Positions 25,360 to 35,289 of a stretch of 64,000 bases of DNA are shown here, piece by piece. Position numbers and translations under genes: made by a program. The stretch is from Hyphomicrobiales bacterium (GTDB lineage Bacteria; Pseudomonadota; Alphaproteobacteria; Rhizobiales; Rhizobiaceae): positions 124,001-188,000 of the forward strand of contig UBQX01000006.1 in assembly GCA_900467685.1 (NCBI GenBank), read 5' to 3'. The notes under the pieces are model-generated. The model saw only the letters and a program-made list of their open reading frames with translations, searched no databases and was not told the origin of the DNA. Position 1 is the first letter of the stretch. Each line of letters starts with the position of its first letter.

Positions 25360-26784
25360 ATGCTTCACCAGCTCCGCATCCTGATGAAGAGCACGGCGGT
25401 TAGGCTGTCGGCTCTCTACATCCTCCTCTTCGCCTTCTGCGCCGCCTTTCTCGTGATCTATGTCGCGGGCATGTCGGCGAACTTTCTGCGCGAGCAGACC
25501 CAGAACGCCATTGCGGCGGAAGTCGAGGAGATCAGTCATATCTATGAAGTGGCCGGGATGAACGGTCTGGTGAAGACGCTGGAGCGCCGCTCGCGCCAAC
25601 CCGGCGCCAATCTCTATGTGATTGCGGGGCCTTCGGGCGATTTTCTCGCAGGCAACGTTGCCGCGATCCAGCCTGGCATCATGGGCGATCCGGGCTGGAC
25701 GGACACGCCCTTCCGTTACGAGCGTTTCGGCGACGAGAACAAGGACAAGACGAAGCTCCAGCCGCATATGGCGCTGGCAAACGTCTTCGTCCTCCCCAAC
25801 GGGTTGCGCGTTCTGGTCGGCCGCGACCTCGGCGAGCCGGAGCACTTTAAGGTGCTGGTTCGCCAGGCGCTGGTCGTGGCGCTCGGCGTCATGGGCATCG
25901 GCGCGCTCGTCATCTGGTTCTTCATCGGTCGCAACGCGCTGAACCGCATTGCCCGCATGTCGGACGCCAGCGCCAAGATCATGGCCGGTGATCTCTCGCA
26001 GCGCCTTCCGGTCGTCGGCTCCGGCGACGAGTTCGATCGCATGTCCACTTCGCTCAACAGCATGCTCGGCCGCATCGAGAAACTGAACGAGGGCCTGAAA
26101 CAGGTCTCCGACAACATCGCGCACGACCTGAAGACGCCGCTGACGCGCATCCGCAACAAGGCGACCGATGGTCTCGCGCATTCCAGAAACGACGACGAAT
26201 ATCGCCAGTCGCTGGAAGGCATCATTGCCGAGTCGGATCAGTTGATCCGCACCTTCAACGCGCTCCTGATGATCTCGCGCGTCGAGGCCGGCTCGTCGAC
26301 GGCGGAGATGAACGACATCGACCTGAGCGCCATTGCCGCCGATAGCGCCGAGCTCTACGAGCCGGTGCTTGAGGAGGCGGGACTGGCGCTGAAGATGGAC
26401 ATCGCGCCGGGTATTCACATCCACGGCAACCGAGAACTGGTGGGGCAGGCACTCTTCAACCTTCTCGACAATGCCGTCAAATATGCAGGTGATGTCACGG
26501 GAAGCGCGATCACCGTTTCGCTTGCCAGACAGGGTGACAAGGCGCTGCTCACGGTTGCCGACGAAGGGCCGGGCATTCCGGCGCATCGCTACGAGGATGC
26601 CGTCCAACGCTTCGTTCGCATCGAAGAAAGTCGAACAAAGCCGGGTACGGGCTTGGGCCTTTCCATGGTGGAGGCCGTGAGTGCACTCCACGGCGGCTCG
26701 CTTGAACTTGCCTCCACAAAAGACGAGACTGCGGAAAACAAGGGACTCACCGTCAGGATGTTGTTCCCGCTGAATGCCGCCTGA
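25360..26784 (+). CDS. HAMP-containing sensor histidine kinase
   Basis: A 474-aa kinase from ATG 25360; a TTG at 25345 would add five residues. Membrane segments span about 16-40 and 170-192, enclosing a periplasmic domain of about 130 residues. A HAMP domain follows (about 190-245). The phosphorylated His255 is in SDNIAHDLKTPLTRIR; the ATP domain shows NLLDNAVKYAG, ADEGPGIP and GTGLGLSMVEAV. It is the partner of the regulator just upstream and lies 39 bases before glnE. Confidence 0.9.
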   Translation: MLHQLRILMKSTAVRLSALYILLFAFCAAFLVIYVAGMSANFLREQTQNAIAAEVEEISHIYEVAGMNGLVKTLERRSRQPGANLYVIAGPSGDFLAGNVAAIQPGIMGDPGWTDTPFRYERFGDENKDKTKLQPHMALANVFVLPNGLRVLVGRDLGEPEHFKVLVRQALVVALGVMGIGALVIWFFIGRNALNRIARMSDASAKIMAGDLSQRLPVVGSGDEFDRMSTSLNSMLGRIEKLNEGLKQVSDNIAHDLKTPLTRIRNKATDGLAHSRNDDEYRQSLEGIIAESDQLIRTFNALLMISRVEAGSSTAEMNDIDLSAIAADSAELYEPVLEEAGLALKMDIAPGIHIHGNRELVGQALFNLLDNAVKYAGDVTGSAITVSLARQGDKALLTVADEGPGIPAHRYEDAVQRFVRIEESRTKPGTGLGLSMVEAVSALHGGSLELASTKDETAENKGLTVRMLFPLNAA

Positions 26785-26823
26785 TCCGCCGCTCCCCTGG
26801 CCTTCGGGCGGGGGAGGATGTGC

Positions 26824-29772
26824 ATGACGAGGCCTGCAACACTTGCCGATTTCCTGAAGGCGAGCCCGATCGAGCCACCCAGCAAAACCGCCGCCAAAGA
26901 GGCGCTGCAGGCGCTGCGAGAGGCCGGCCGTGAGTGTGAGCGCCTGAAGACGCTTGCTGCCTCCGAAGGTCCGCTGCACGATTTTACCGTCGCGGTCCTG
27001 TCGCTTTCGCCCTATCTCGCCGAGATTGCCCGCATCGCGCCGCCGCTTCTCGATGGCGCCCTGTTCGGCGACATCAAGACCGAATTAGAGGCCGAAATCC
27101 TGGCTGCCCGCGATTGCTGGTCTGCTGCCGAAGAGGGAGGCACGAGCGCCGAGGCAGGGCTGATGAACCGCCTGCGGCTCGCCAAGCGCAAGGCCTCCTT
27201 CCTTCTCGCCTTCGCCGATCTCGCCCGCTATTTTGAGGCGCCCGAGACCACCCGCTGGCTGAGCCGCCTTGCCGAGGCTTGCCTGTCCTCGGCGGTCGAC
27301 TTTCTGCTCCTTTCTCTCGACGAGCAGGGAAAGCTCAAGCTTCCCCATCCTGAAAATCCGTCGCAAGGCTCCGGCCTGATCGTGCTAGGCATGGGCAAGC
27401 TCGGCGCGTCGGAGCTGAACTATTCCTCCGACATCGATGTCGTCGTTTTCTTCGAGCCCGATCGCGGCATCGTCATCGATCCCGATGAGGCATCCGAGAC
27501 CTTCGCGCGGCTATGCCGCCGGCTGGTGCGCATCATGCAGGAGCGTACCGCTTACGGTTATGTTTTCCGCATCGATCTCCGGCTTCGCCCCGATCCAGGT
27601 TCCACGCCGCTCGCCATCCCGGTCGAAGCCGCGCTGATCTATTACGAGGGCAGGGGGCAGAATTGGGAACGCGCCGCCTTTATCAAGGCGCGGCCCGTCG
27701 CCGGCGATGTGCCCGCAGGCGAGGGCTTTCTAAAGGAACTCATCCCCTTCATCTTCCGCAAATATCTCGACTATGCGGCCATCGCGGATATCCACTCGAT
27801 CAAGCGACAGATCCATCTGCACAAGGGTTTCGATGAGATCGCGGTGAAGGGGCATAACGTCAAGCTCGGGCGGGGCGGCATTCGCGAGATCGAATTCTTC
27901 GCGCAGACACAGCAGTTGATCGCCGGTGGCCGCATGCCGGAGCTGCGTTCTCGTCGCACCGACGACGCACTGGCCGGGCTGGCCCGCGCCAACTGGATCG
28001 AGCCGGAAACGGCGGACACGCTGACGGCCGCCTACTGGTTTCTGCGCGACGTCGAGCATCGCATCCAGATGGTGCATGACGAGCAGACCCATATCCTGCC
28101 CGACAAGGAAACCGAGCTGAAGCGCATCGCGCTGATGATGGGGTTCCGGGATGTGAAGTCATTCTCGACCCGTCTCGTTTCGGTTCTGCGTACGGTCGAG
28201 GATCGCTACGCGAAGCTCTTCGAACAGGCGGCCGAACTCTCCGGTGGTTCCGGCAATCTCGTCTTCACGGGCACCAGGGACGACCCCGACACTCTGAAAA
28301 CACTGGAAGGGTTAGGCTTCCAGCGGCCGGCCGACGTTTCCCGCGCCATCCGCACATGGCATTCGGGCCGATATCGCGCGACCCACTCGGTGGAGGCGCG
28401 CGAGCGGCTGACCGAAATGATGCCGAAGCTTCTTGCCGCCTTCGGCGCAAGCTCGCGCGCCGACGATGCGCTCATGCATTTCGACCGCTTCATGGCCGGC
28501 CTGCCGGCGGGCATCCAGCTTTTCTCGCTGCTGGGCAACAATCCCCCGCTTCTCGAACTGCTCGTGACGATCATGGCGGCGGCCCCCCGGCTTGCCGGCA
28601 TCATAGCCGCACGTCCGCATGTCTTCGACGGCATGCTCGATCCGACGCTGATGACGCGAGTTCCCGAGCGGGCCTATCTCGCCGAACGGCTGGGGCATGC
28701 GCTCGCCACGGCGCGCAATTTCGAAGACGTGCTGGATGGCTTGCGCATCTTCGCAGCGGAACAGCGCTTCCTCATCGGCATAAGATTGCTGACCGGTACC
28801 ATCACCGGCGCTCGCGCCGCTGCGGCCTTCTCCGATCTCGCGGACCTCACGCTGGAGCGCGCGCTGGCGGCAGTTGAAACGGAGATCGCCACCTCGCATG
28901 GCCGGTTTTCCGGCGGGCGCACGGCCATTGTCGGCATGGGTAAGCTCGGCAGCCGGGAACTCACGGCCGGCTCCGATGTCGATCTCATCCTCCTCTACGA
29001 CTACGACGGCGAAGCCTCCGAATCCGATGGCCCCAAGCCGCTCGATGCCAACCGCTATTTCGGCCGCCTGACCCAGAGGCTGATTGCTGCGCTCTCCGCA
29101 CCGACCGCGGAAGGCGTGCTCTATGAAGTCGATATGCGACTTCGCCCCTCCGGCAACAAGGGCCCGGTCGCCACACGCATCAACGCCTTCGCGCGCTACC
29201 AGCGCGAGGAGGCCTGGACATGGGAGCATATGGCGCTCACCCGCGCCCGGCCGATCGCAGGCGACGAGAGCCTGATGCAGGAGGCGGGAGAGATCATCGG
29301 CGAGATTGTCGCAATGAAGCGGGACCGCGCGAAGATTGCGAAAGACGTTGCCGAGATGCGTACCCTGATCGATCAGGAAAAGCCGCCATCCGGGGCCTTT
29401 GATTTCAAGCTCATTCCCGGCGGGCTGATCGACATGGAATTCATCGCGCAGTTTCTGGCGATGTTGGCGGAAGGCGGCGTCGAGGCGGGAACGCCGACCG
29501 GCGAGGTTCTGCAGCGTCTGGGGCCGCAGACGCTCTCTCCGGATGAGATGGAGACTGTTGTGCCGACCTTCGCGCTGCTCAGCGACCTGTCGCAGGTGAT
29601 CCGTCTCTGCATCGATGGAGGCTTCGATCCGAAGAACGCGCCGGGTGGTCTCGTGGACCTTGTTTGCCGCGTCGCGAACGCGCCGGACATCAAGTTCCTG
29701 GAGGCCGACCTGAAGGTCCGCACACGCGCCGTGCGCAAGACCTTCCAGGGTTTGATGAAGGCCTCAGGCTGA
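26824..29772 (+). CDS. glnE: glutamine synthetase adenylyltransferase/deadenylase GlnE
   Basis: A 982-aa bifunctional enzyme. ATG 26824 is preferred to ATG 26818 because GGGGAGG then lies at usable spacing. It has two nucleotidyltransferase domains: the first with VLGMGKLGASELNYSSDIDV, the second with AIVGMGKLGSRELTAGSDVD followed by LILLYDYD, each with the GS/SD-x-D metal motif. PII-responsive helical linkers lie between and after them. It adds and removes AMP on glutamine synthetase according to nitrogen state. Its end overlaps by nine bases the end of the convergent pleC gene. Confidence 0.96.
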   Translation: MTRPATLADFLKASPIEPPSKTAAKEALQALREAGRECERLKTLAASEGPLHDFTVAVLSLSPYLAEIARIAPPLLDGALFGDIKTELEAEILAARDCWSAAEEGGTSAEAGLMNRLRLAKRKASFLLAFADLARYFEAPETTRWLSRLAEACLSSAVDFLLLSLDEQGKLKLPHPENPSQGSGLIVLGMGKLGASELNYSSDIDVVVFFEPDRGIVIDPDEASETFARLCRRLVRIMQERTAYGYVFRIDLRLRPDPGSTPLAIPVEAALIYYEGRGQNWERAAFIKARPVAGDVPAGEGFLKELIPFIFRKYLDYAAIADIHSIKRQIHLHKGFDEIAVKGHNVKLGRGGIREIEFFAQTQQLIAGGRMPELRSRRTDDALAGLARANWIEPETADTLTAAYWFLRDVEHRIQMVHDEQTHILPDKETELKRIALMMGFRDVKSFSTRLVSVLRTVEDRYAKLFEQAAELSGGSGNLVFTGTRDDPDTLKTLEGLGFQRPADVSRAIRTWHSGRYRATHSVEARERLTEMMPKLLAAFGASSRADDALMHFDRFMAGLPAGIQLFSLLGNNPPLLELLVTIMAAAPRLAGIIAARPHVFDGMLDPTLMTRVPERAYLAERLGHALATARNFEDVLDGLRIFAAEQRFLIGIRLLTGTITGARAAAAFSDLADLTLERALAAVETEIATSHGRFSGGRTAIVGMGKLGSRELTAGSDVDLILLYDYDGEASESDGPKPLDANRYFGRLTQRLIAALSAPTAEGVLYEVDMRLRPSGNKGPVATRINAFARYQREEAWTWEHMALTRARPIAGDESLMQEAGEIIGEIVAMKRDRAKIAKDVAEMRTLIDQEKPPSGAFDFKLIPGGLIDMEFIAQFLAMLAEGGVEAGTPTGEVLQRLGPQTLSPDEMETVVPTFALLSDLSQVIRLCIDGGFDPKNAPGGLVDLVCRVANAPDIKFLEADLKVRTRAVRKTFQGLMKASG

Positions 29773-32187
29773 GAGCTTCACCGGTTCCGGCGCAAGCTCA
29801 ATCACGGCATTGGCCGTCGGGGCAGGAATGCGCAGCGAGATCGTCGTGCCGCGGCCTTCGCGCGAGAAGACTCGGATCCGCCCGCCATGCAGCGTCACGA
29901 GGGACTTGGAGATCGCAAGGCCGAGCCCTGACCCGCCCTGGCTCTTGGCATACTGGCTCTGCACCTGCTCGAAAGGCTGGCCGATCTTCTTCAGCGCATC
30001 GCGCGGAATGCCGATGCCGGTGTCGCTGATGGAGAGCGTGACGGCCCCGTCATGCTTGCGGGCGCGCAGCGATACTGTGCCTCCGTGACCGGTGAACTTG
30101 ACGGCATTGGAGAGAAGGTTCAGCAGAACCTGCTTGATGGCCCGACGATCGGCCGAAAGCATCAATCCGTCACAGACCTCACGGTCGATATGGATATCCT
30201 TGCATTCGGCAGTGATCGCCATGCAGCGCACGGCTTCCTCGATCAGCGGCGCGAGATCCACCGGCTCGCGCTCGATCTTGATATGGCCGGCCTCGATCTT
30301 CGACATGTCGAGAATGTCGTTGATGACGTTCAGGAGGTGCTTGCCGCTGTCGAAAATGTCCTGCGCATATTCGTCATATTTCTCGGAGCCGAGGGGGCCG
30401 AACATGTGGTTCAGCAGCATTTCGGAGAAGCCCAGGATGGCGTTGAGAGGCGTGCGCAGCTCATGCGACATGTTGGCGAGGAATTCGGACTTGGCGCGGT
30501 TGGCGGCCTCGGCACGTTCCTTTTCCGAAAGATAGTTCTCGTTGGCGAGCGACAGCTCGGCCTTCTGCTTTTCAAGGATCTTTCGCGATGCGTAGAGGTC
30601 GCCAATGGTGACCATCTGCCGGCGTTCGGATTCGCGCAGGCGCTCCTGATGCCGCTTGAGAACGGTAATATCCGTACCGACCGAGACGAGACCGCCATCG
30701 CGGGTGCGGCGCTCGTTGATCTGCAGCCAACGGCCATCGGCAAGCTGCACTTCCGAGGTCTGTGAACAGACACCGGCCTGGTCCGGATCGGCGATGCGAC
30801 GCACGATCACCGGGCGGGCTGCAGCGGCATTGACGGTTGCGCGCTCGGTGCCGGGCACCAGCACCTTCTCCGGCAGACCGTAGGCCTGCTGGTAATGGCT
30901 GTTGCACATGACGAGACGGTCGTTCTTGTCCCAGAGCACGAAGGCTTCGGAGGTCGATTCGATAGCGTCGGCGAGCCGCTGGTCGGCCTCGGCATAACGC
31001 TCCGCCAGGCGATGCTGCTCGCTCACATCCATGGCGATGCCGATCAGGCGGTCGCGACCGGCTGTCGTGCGGATCATCTGGGCGCGGGCGCGCATCCAGA
31101 CATAATGACCATCGGCGTGACGCATGCGAAACACCCGGTCCACCTGCTTCGATTCTCCGCGCACAAGGGAGCGGGCAAGCGAATAGACGCTCCCGTCATC
31201 CGGATGCATGAGGCGTGCAGCATCACCAAAGCTCAACACGGCCGCTGCCGGCGGCAGGCCCAGCATTTCATACATGGAACGTGACCAGAACAGCGTCCGG
31301 TTCTGCATGTCGAAATCCCACAGGCCGCAGCGACCGCGCGACAGAGCCGTTTCGACACGCATGTTGGATTCGACGAAGACCTGATCGGCATCGCGCGTCC
31401 GCTTCACCTGCGCGTAATAGGCAATCAGGATGACGAGAAGGATGGACGTGATGCCGGCGAACAGCGTGACGTTAAGCGAAACCTCATCCCGCCAACGCTC
31501 GTCCACATCGGCCATGGAGTTGGCGACAAGGATGTATCCCGCGTCATCGGGCAGGGCGGCAATCGCCATATAATGATCCTGCCCGTCGAGTTCCGCGTGG
31601 AAGGTGCCGGCACGATCGCCAAAGGCGCTGGTCATGCGGGCATCCGGCGCAATCGAGGACAGCGAGCGCCCGACATAGGCCGCGCCGCCCGGCGAGGCCG
31701 CGAAGACTTGACCGGATTTCTGCACGAGAAGAACGAAGCCTGCATCCGGCAAACGTTCCTGCGGCAGATAGCGCTTGAGAAGACCCTCAGCTGCGGGGCG
31801 ATTTGCAGAGGTGAAATATTCGGCGTGTTCCGCAAGAGCGGCGGAGGCAGCTGCGACCGAAAGAATGGTCGTTTGCCGCACGGCGCCTTCGAGACGGTCG
31901 CGTTCCAGATAGATGCCCATGACGCGCGATGCCGCAACGACAATCAGGAAGGCCACGATCAGAACCGGGATGGAACGTTTCAGAATCGGCTCCAGCTTTC
32001 CGCTCGTGCGACCGACCGTGAAGGGGCTGCGCCCAGGCACGCGTCCCACATCCTTCAACGGGACTTGTCCTGGAATATGGCCCGGACGTTGGCCCGGACG
32101 TTGGAACGAATGCCGCATTGCACCCACTCCCGGAAACCTCAAACGCAGCCGACCATCGGCTACGCTTCCCCGTTGCGCGTCCGCCAT
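29764..32187 (-). CDS. pleC: PleC-type PAS sensor histidine kinase
   Basis: An 807-aa kinase. The start at 32187 is chosen because GGGGAAATT precedes it; longer frames have no ribosome binding site. Two membrane segments (about 73-92 and 238-258) enclose an extracytoplasmic region. Two PAS domains follow (about 280-390 and 405-510). His575 lies in NMSHELRTPLNAILGFSEML, and the following GPLGSEKYDEYAQDI and INDILDMSKIEAG are typical of the PleC/DivJ/PdhS group. G boxes ISDTGIGIP and GGSGLGLAISK are intact. No receiver domain is attached. In Sinorhizobium pleC follows glnE. It would control DivK phosphorylation and polarity. Confidence 0.82.
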   Translation of the reverse strand: MADAQRGSVADGRLRLRFPGVGAMRHSFQRPGQRPGHIPGQVPLKDVGRVPGRSPFTVGRTSGKLEPILKRSIPVLIVAFLIVVAASRVMGIYLERDRLEGAVRQTTILSVAAASAALAEHAEYFTSANRPAAEGLLKRYLPQERLPDAGFVLLVQKSGQVFAASPGGAAYVGRSLSSIAPDARMTSAFGDRAGTFHAELDGQDHYMAIAALPDDAGYILVANSMADVDERWRDEVSLNVTLFAGITSILLVILIAYYAQVKRTRDADQVFVESNMRVETALSRGRCGLWDFDMQNRTLFWSRSMYEMLGLPPAAAVLSFGDAARLMHPDDGSVYSLARSLVRGESKQVDRVFRMRHADGHYVWMRARAQMIRTTAGRDRLIGIAMDVSEQHRLAERYAEADQRLADAIESTSEAFVLWDKNDRLVMCNSHYQQAYGLPEKVLVPGTERATVNAAAARPVIVRRIADPDQAGVCSQTSEVQLADGRWLQINERRTRDGGLVSVGTDITVLKRHQERLRESERRQMVTIGDLYASRKILEKQKAELSLANENYLSEKERAEAANRAKSEFLANMSHELRTPLNAILGFSEMLLNHMFGPLGSEKYDEYAQDIFDSGKHLLNVINDILDMSKIEAGHIKIEREPVDLAPLIEEAVRCMAITAECKDIHIDREVCDGLMLSADRRAIKQVLLNLLSNAVKFTGHGGTVSLRARKHDGAVTLSISDTGIGIPRDALKKIGQPFEQVQSQYAKSQGGSGLGLAISKSLVTLHGGRIRVFSREGRGTTISLRIPAPTANAVIELAPEPVKLSA

Positions 32188-32301
32188 AATTTCCCCGTTC
32201 CTGTGTCTGAACATCCACCCCATGCCCGCATCGCATGAGACCGCCGGATGTCACTCGTCCCTGCCTTTGCCGGAGCCAATTTCCGGTCTTTGATCGCAGG
32301 T

Positions 32302-32408
32302 GATTCGGGCCGCCGTGCCCGAAGTGATTCTAGTGAATCAAAGCTGATTCCCCTTGTCCAGCGAAAATCGTAACTCTTTTTTAACCATATGAAATTGCGC
32401 GCAATTTC
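32302..32408. promoter_or_regulatory. cell-cycle-type control region upstream of pleC
   Basis: Four GANTC sites, the target of the CcrM methyltransferase, lie at 32302, 32326, 32335 and 32346. TTAACCAT, the CtrA half-site 8-mer, is at 32381-32388. An 18-base perfect palindrome GAAATTGCGCGCAATTTC is at 32391-32408. The whole gap between pleC and pepN (32188-32532) is gene-free. Confidence 0.55.
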
Positions 32409-32532
32409 TCAATGAGTCCGTGTCACCTTCCGGCTTGAGGCTCACATGAATGTTGCGTTGCACGCGCAGGATTCAAACCGCCCGCAAATCACTTTTTGCG
32501 GGCGTCTGGTTTATGCACCGGTTTTTGCGGAC

Positions 32533-35184
32533 TTAGGCGTCCTGGAGCATGCGCTCGGCGATATCGCGGACATCGACGGAAAGGCTTGCCGAGGAATCTA
32601 TCCGTGCCAGGGCGCGTTTCGCGTGTTCGGCACGCTGCGGTTCCAGCATGCGCCAGGAGCGCATGGAGGTGAGAAGCCGCGAGGCGAGCTGCGGATTGCG
32701 CGTGTCGATGTCGAGAACCTGGTCGGCGAGGAAGGCAAAGCCCGCGCCATCAGCCCGGGCAAACCCCGAGAGGTTGGAGAAGGCGAAGGTTCCGATGAGC
32801 GCGCGCACGCGGTTCGGGTTGCCGGCATTGAAGCGCGGGCTTTCCATCAGTGACTTGACGCGATCCAGCGCGTCCGGTCCCGGCGTGGTCGCCTGTATGG
32901 CAAACCACTTGTCGAGCACGAGCGGGTTGCCCTCGAATCGCGTTGCGAAGATTTCCAGCCCTTCCGCAGTTTCGGTGCTATCCGGATAGTGATGCGCCAG
33001 CACCGTCAGCGCATGGCTGAGATCGGTCATGTTGTCGGCCTTGTCGAAGGCCTCGCGTGCCAGCGTCGGGTCGTTGTCGGCGAAGGAGAGGTAGGTCAGC
33101 GCCGTGTTGCGCAGAGCCCGCTTGCCGGCACTTGCCGCATCCGGCTTGAACGGCGCGGTCGACGACATGGTCTCAAACAGGTTCGCGAAGATTTTCCGGC
33201 CTGTCAGTCCGACGGCGTTGAGCAGGCTGAGGCGCGCAACGAGATTGGCGTCTGGATCGTTGTTCGAGCCGATCTCACGGGCGAGGTCACTTTCGCTCGG
33301 CAGCGCAAGGGCCTGCGCGCGGAAGGCGGGCTCAAGATCGTCGTCTGCGGCAGCGGCAAGGAGCGCTGCGATGAAGGCCGGATTAAAGGCAGGAGCATCG
33401 CCCCGGCGCAGAGCCTTTACCGCACCCGTAAGCTCCGGCAGCGCAAGGCTGTTCAGGGCCTGCCAACGGGCGAAGAGGTCGCGGTCGTGCACGGCGATCT
33501 GCGTGAGATCTTCCGTCGTCAGCGCGTAATCCACGTTAATCGGTGCCGAGAAGCCGCGGTTGAGCGACAGGACGGGGCGAGCCGGGATGTTGGTAAAGGT
33601 GAAGGTCTGGCTGCGCTCGGTCAGATGCAGAACGTCGTCCGTCACATCGCCCCCCGTTACGCCATCAAGCACCGCTTCATTGCCATTGGGCAGGATCAGA
33701 CCGAATTTCAGCGGGATATGCATCGGTTCCTTGCGCGCCTGACCCGGCGTCGGCGGCACGATCTGTTCAAGCGAAACCGTGAATTCTTGGCTCTCCGCAT
33801 CGAACTCGGTCGACACGCTGACAAGCGGCGTCCCAGCCTGATGATACCAGCGCGAGAACTGGCTGAGGTCGCGTTCGGAGACATCCTCGAAACATTTCAC
33901 GAAGTCTTCGATGGTCACGGCTTGGCCGTCATGGCGCTCGAAATAGAGGTCCATGCCCTGCTTGAAGCTCTCGCGGCCGAGGATGGTCGCGATCATGCGG
34001 GTGACTTCCGAGCCCTTCTCATAGACAGTGGACGTATAGAAGTTGTTGATTTCCTTGTAGCGCGTCGGGCGCACCGGGTGCGCCAGCGGGCCGGCATCTT
34101 CCGGAAACTGCTCCGATTTCAGATGGCGTACTTCTGCGATGCGCTTGACCGCGCGTGAGCGCTGGTCGGCGGAGAACTCATGATCGCGATAGACGGTGAG
34201 GCCTTCCTTGAGGCAGAGCTGGAACCAGTCGCGGCAGGTAATGCGGTTGCCAGTCCAATTGTGGAAGTATTCGTGCGCGATGATCGCCTCGATATTGGCG
34301 AAGTCGGCATCCGTCGCCGTTTCCGGGTCGGCGAGAACGTATTTGTCGTTGAAGATGTTGAGGCCCTTGTTCTCCATGGCTCCCATGTTGAAGTCGGAGA
34401 CGGCGACAATCATGAAGATATCCAGATCGTATTCGCGTCCGAAGACTTCTTCGTCCCAGCGCATCGAGCGCATCAGCGCATCCATCGCATAGGCCGCGCG
34501 CGGCTCCTTACCATGTTCGACATAGATCTTCAGCGCGACTTCGCGGCCGGACATGGTCGTGAACGTGTCCTCGACGACACCGAGATCGCCCGCGACAAGC
34601 GCGAAGAGATAGGACGGCTTGGGATGCGGGTCGAACCAGGAGGCGAAATGCTTGCCCTCGCCATAGCCGGCCTTGCCAATGCAATTGCCGTTGGAGAGCA
34701 TGACAGGGCATGAGCCCTTGTCCGCGATGATATGGACAGTGTAGACGCCGAGCGCATCGGGACGATCGTAAGCATAGGTGATACGGCGGAAGCCCTCCGC
34801 CTCGCACTGCGTGCAATAGACACCGTTCGAACGATAAAGCCCCATCAACTGCGTGTTATTGGCCGGCGCCAGCATGGTTTCGACCGTGATCTCGAAGGCG
34901 ATCTCCTCGGGCAGGCCGGTAATGATGAGCTGTTTGCCGTTCTCTTCATAGCGGTCGCGCGCGAGGTCGATGCCGTCAAGCAGAAGCGAGGTCATGACGA
35001 GTTCGTCGCCGTCGAGCATCAGCGGCGCGTCAGGCGCAGCACCGGGACGGCGATGGAAGAGCGACCGCGCGGTGACTTTGGTCTCCAGCGGATGTAACTC
35101 GAATGTGAGGTCGATGCGCTCAAGAATGAAATCTGTCGGCTTGTAGTCCGCCAGAGTGAAGACCTGGCCCGTTTCAGTGCGCAT
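32533..35184 (-). CDS. pepN: aminopeptidase N (M1 family)
   Basis: An 883-aa zinc aminopeptidase of the bacterial PepN type. The substrate-recognition motif GAMENKG (residues 268-274) and zinc site HEYFH (304-308) with the third ligand Glu327 (LKEGLTVYRD) are all present. The C-terminal half has the ARM-like helical domain of the family. Full length matches E. coli PepN (about 870 aa). The enzyme is cytoplasmic and trims N-terminal residues from peptides. It stands alone, with 105 bases to the next reverse-strand gene. Confidence 0.95.
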   Translation of the reverse strand: MRTETGQVFTLADYKPTDFILERIDLTFELHPLETKVTARSLFHRRPGAAPDAPLMLDGDELVMTSLLLDGIDLARDRYEENGKQLIITGLPEEIAFEITVETMLAPANNTQLMGLYRSNGVYCTQCEAEGFRRITYAYDRPDALGVYTVHIIADKGSCPVMLSNGNCIGKAGYGEGKHFASWFDPHPKPSYLFALVAGDLGVVEDTFTTMSGREVALKIYVEHGKEPRAAYAMDALMRSMRWDEEVFGREYDLDIFMIVAVSDFNMGAMENKGLNIFNDKYVLADPETATDADFANIEAIIAHEYFHNWTGNRITCRDWFQLCLKEGLTVYRDHEFSADQRSRAVKRIAEVRHLKSEQFPEDAGPLAHPVRPTRYKEINNFYTSTVYEKGSEVTRMIATILGRESFKQGMDLYFERHDGQAVTIEDFVKCFEDVSERDLSQFSRWYHQAGTPLVSVSTEFDAESQEFTVSLEQIVPPTPGQARKEPMHIPLKFGLILPNGNEAVLDGVTGGDVTDDVLHLTERSQTFTFTNIPARPVLSLNRGFSAPINVDYALTTEDLTQIAVHDRDLFARWQALNSLALPELTGAVKALRRGDAPAFNPAFIAALLAAAADDDLEPAFRAQALALPSESDLAREIGSNNDPDANLVARLSLLNAVGLTGRKIFANLFETMSSTAPFKPDAASAGKRALRNTALTYLSFADNDPTLAREAFDKADNMTDLSHALTVLAHHYPDSTETAEGLEIFATRFEGNPLVLDKWFAIQATTPGPDALDRVKSLMESPRFNAGNPNRVRALIGTFAFSNLSGFARADGAGFAFLADQVLDIDTRNPQLASRLLTSMRSWRMLEPQRAEHAKRALARIDSSASLSVDVRDIAERMLQDA

Positions 35185-35289
35185 GAAGTGTCCCGAGTGC
35201 GGCGGATATTTCTAATGTCCCCATACCGGCCTGGAAATCCGCAAATCCATGCCCGCAGCACATCTTTCCGCAGGCGGGAAAGACATTCC

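Noticed and set aside
24799-26979. A 726-codon reverse-strand frame over the two-component genes
   Set aside because: It covers parts of three well-identified forward genes and has no motif; it is a codon-bias artefact.
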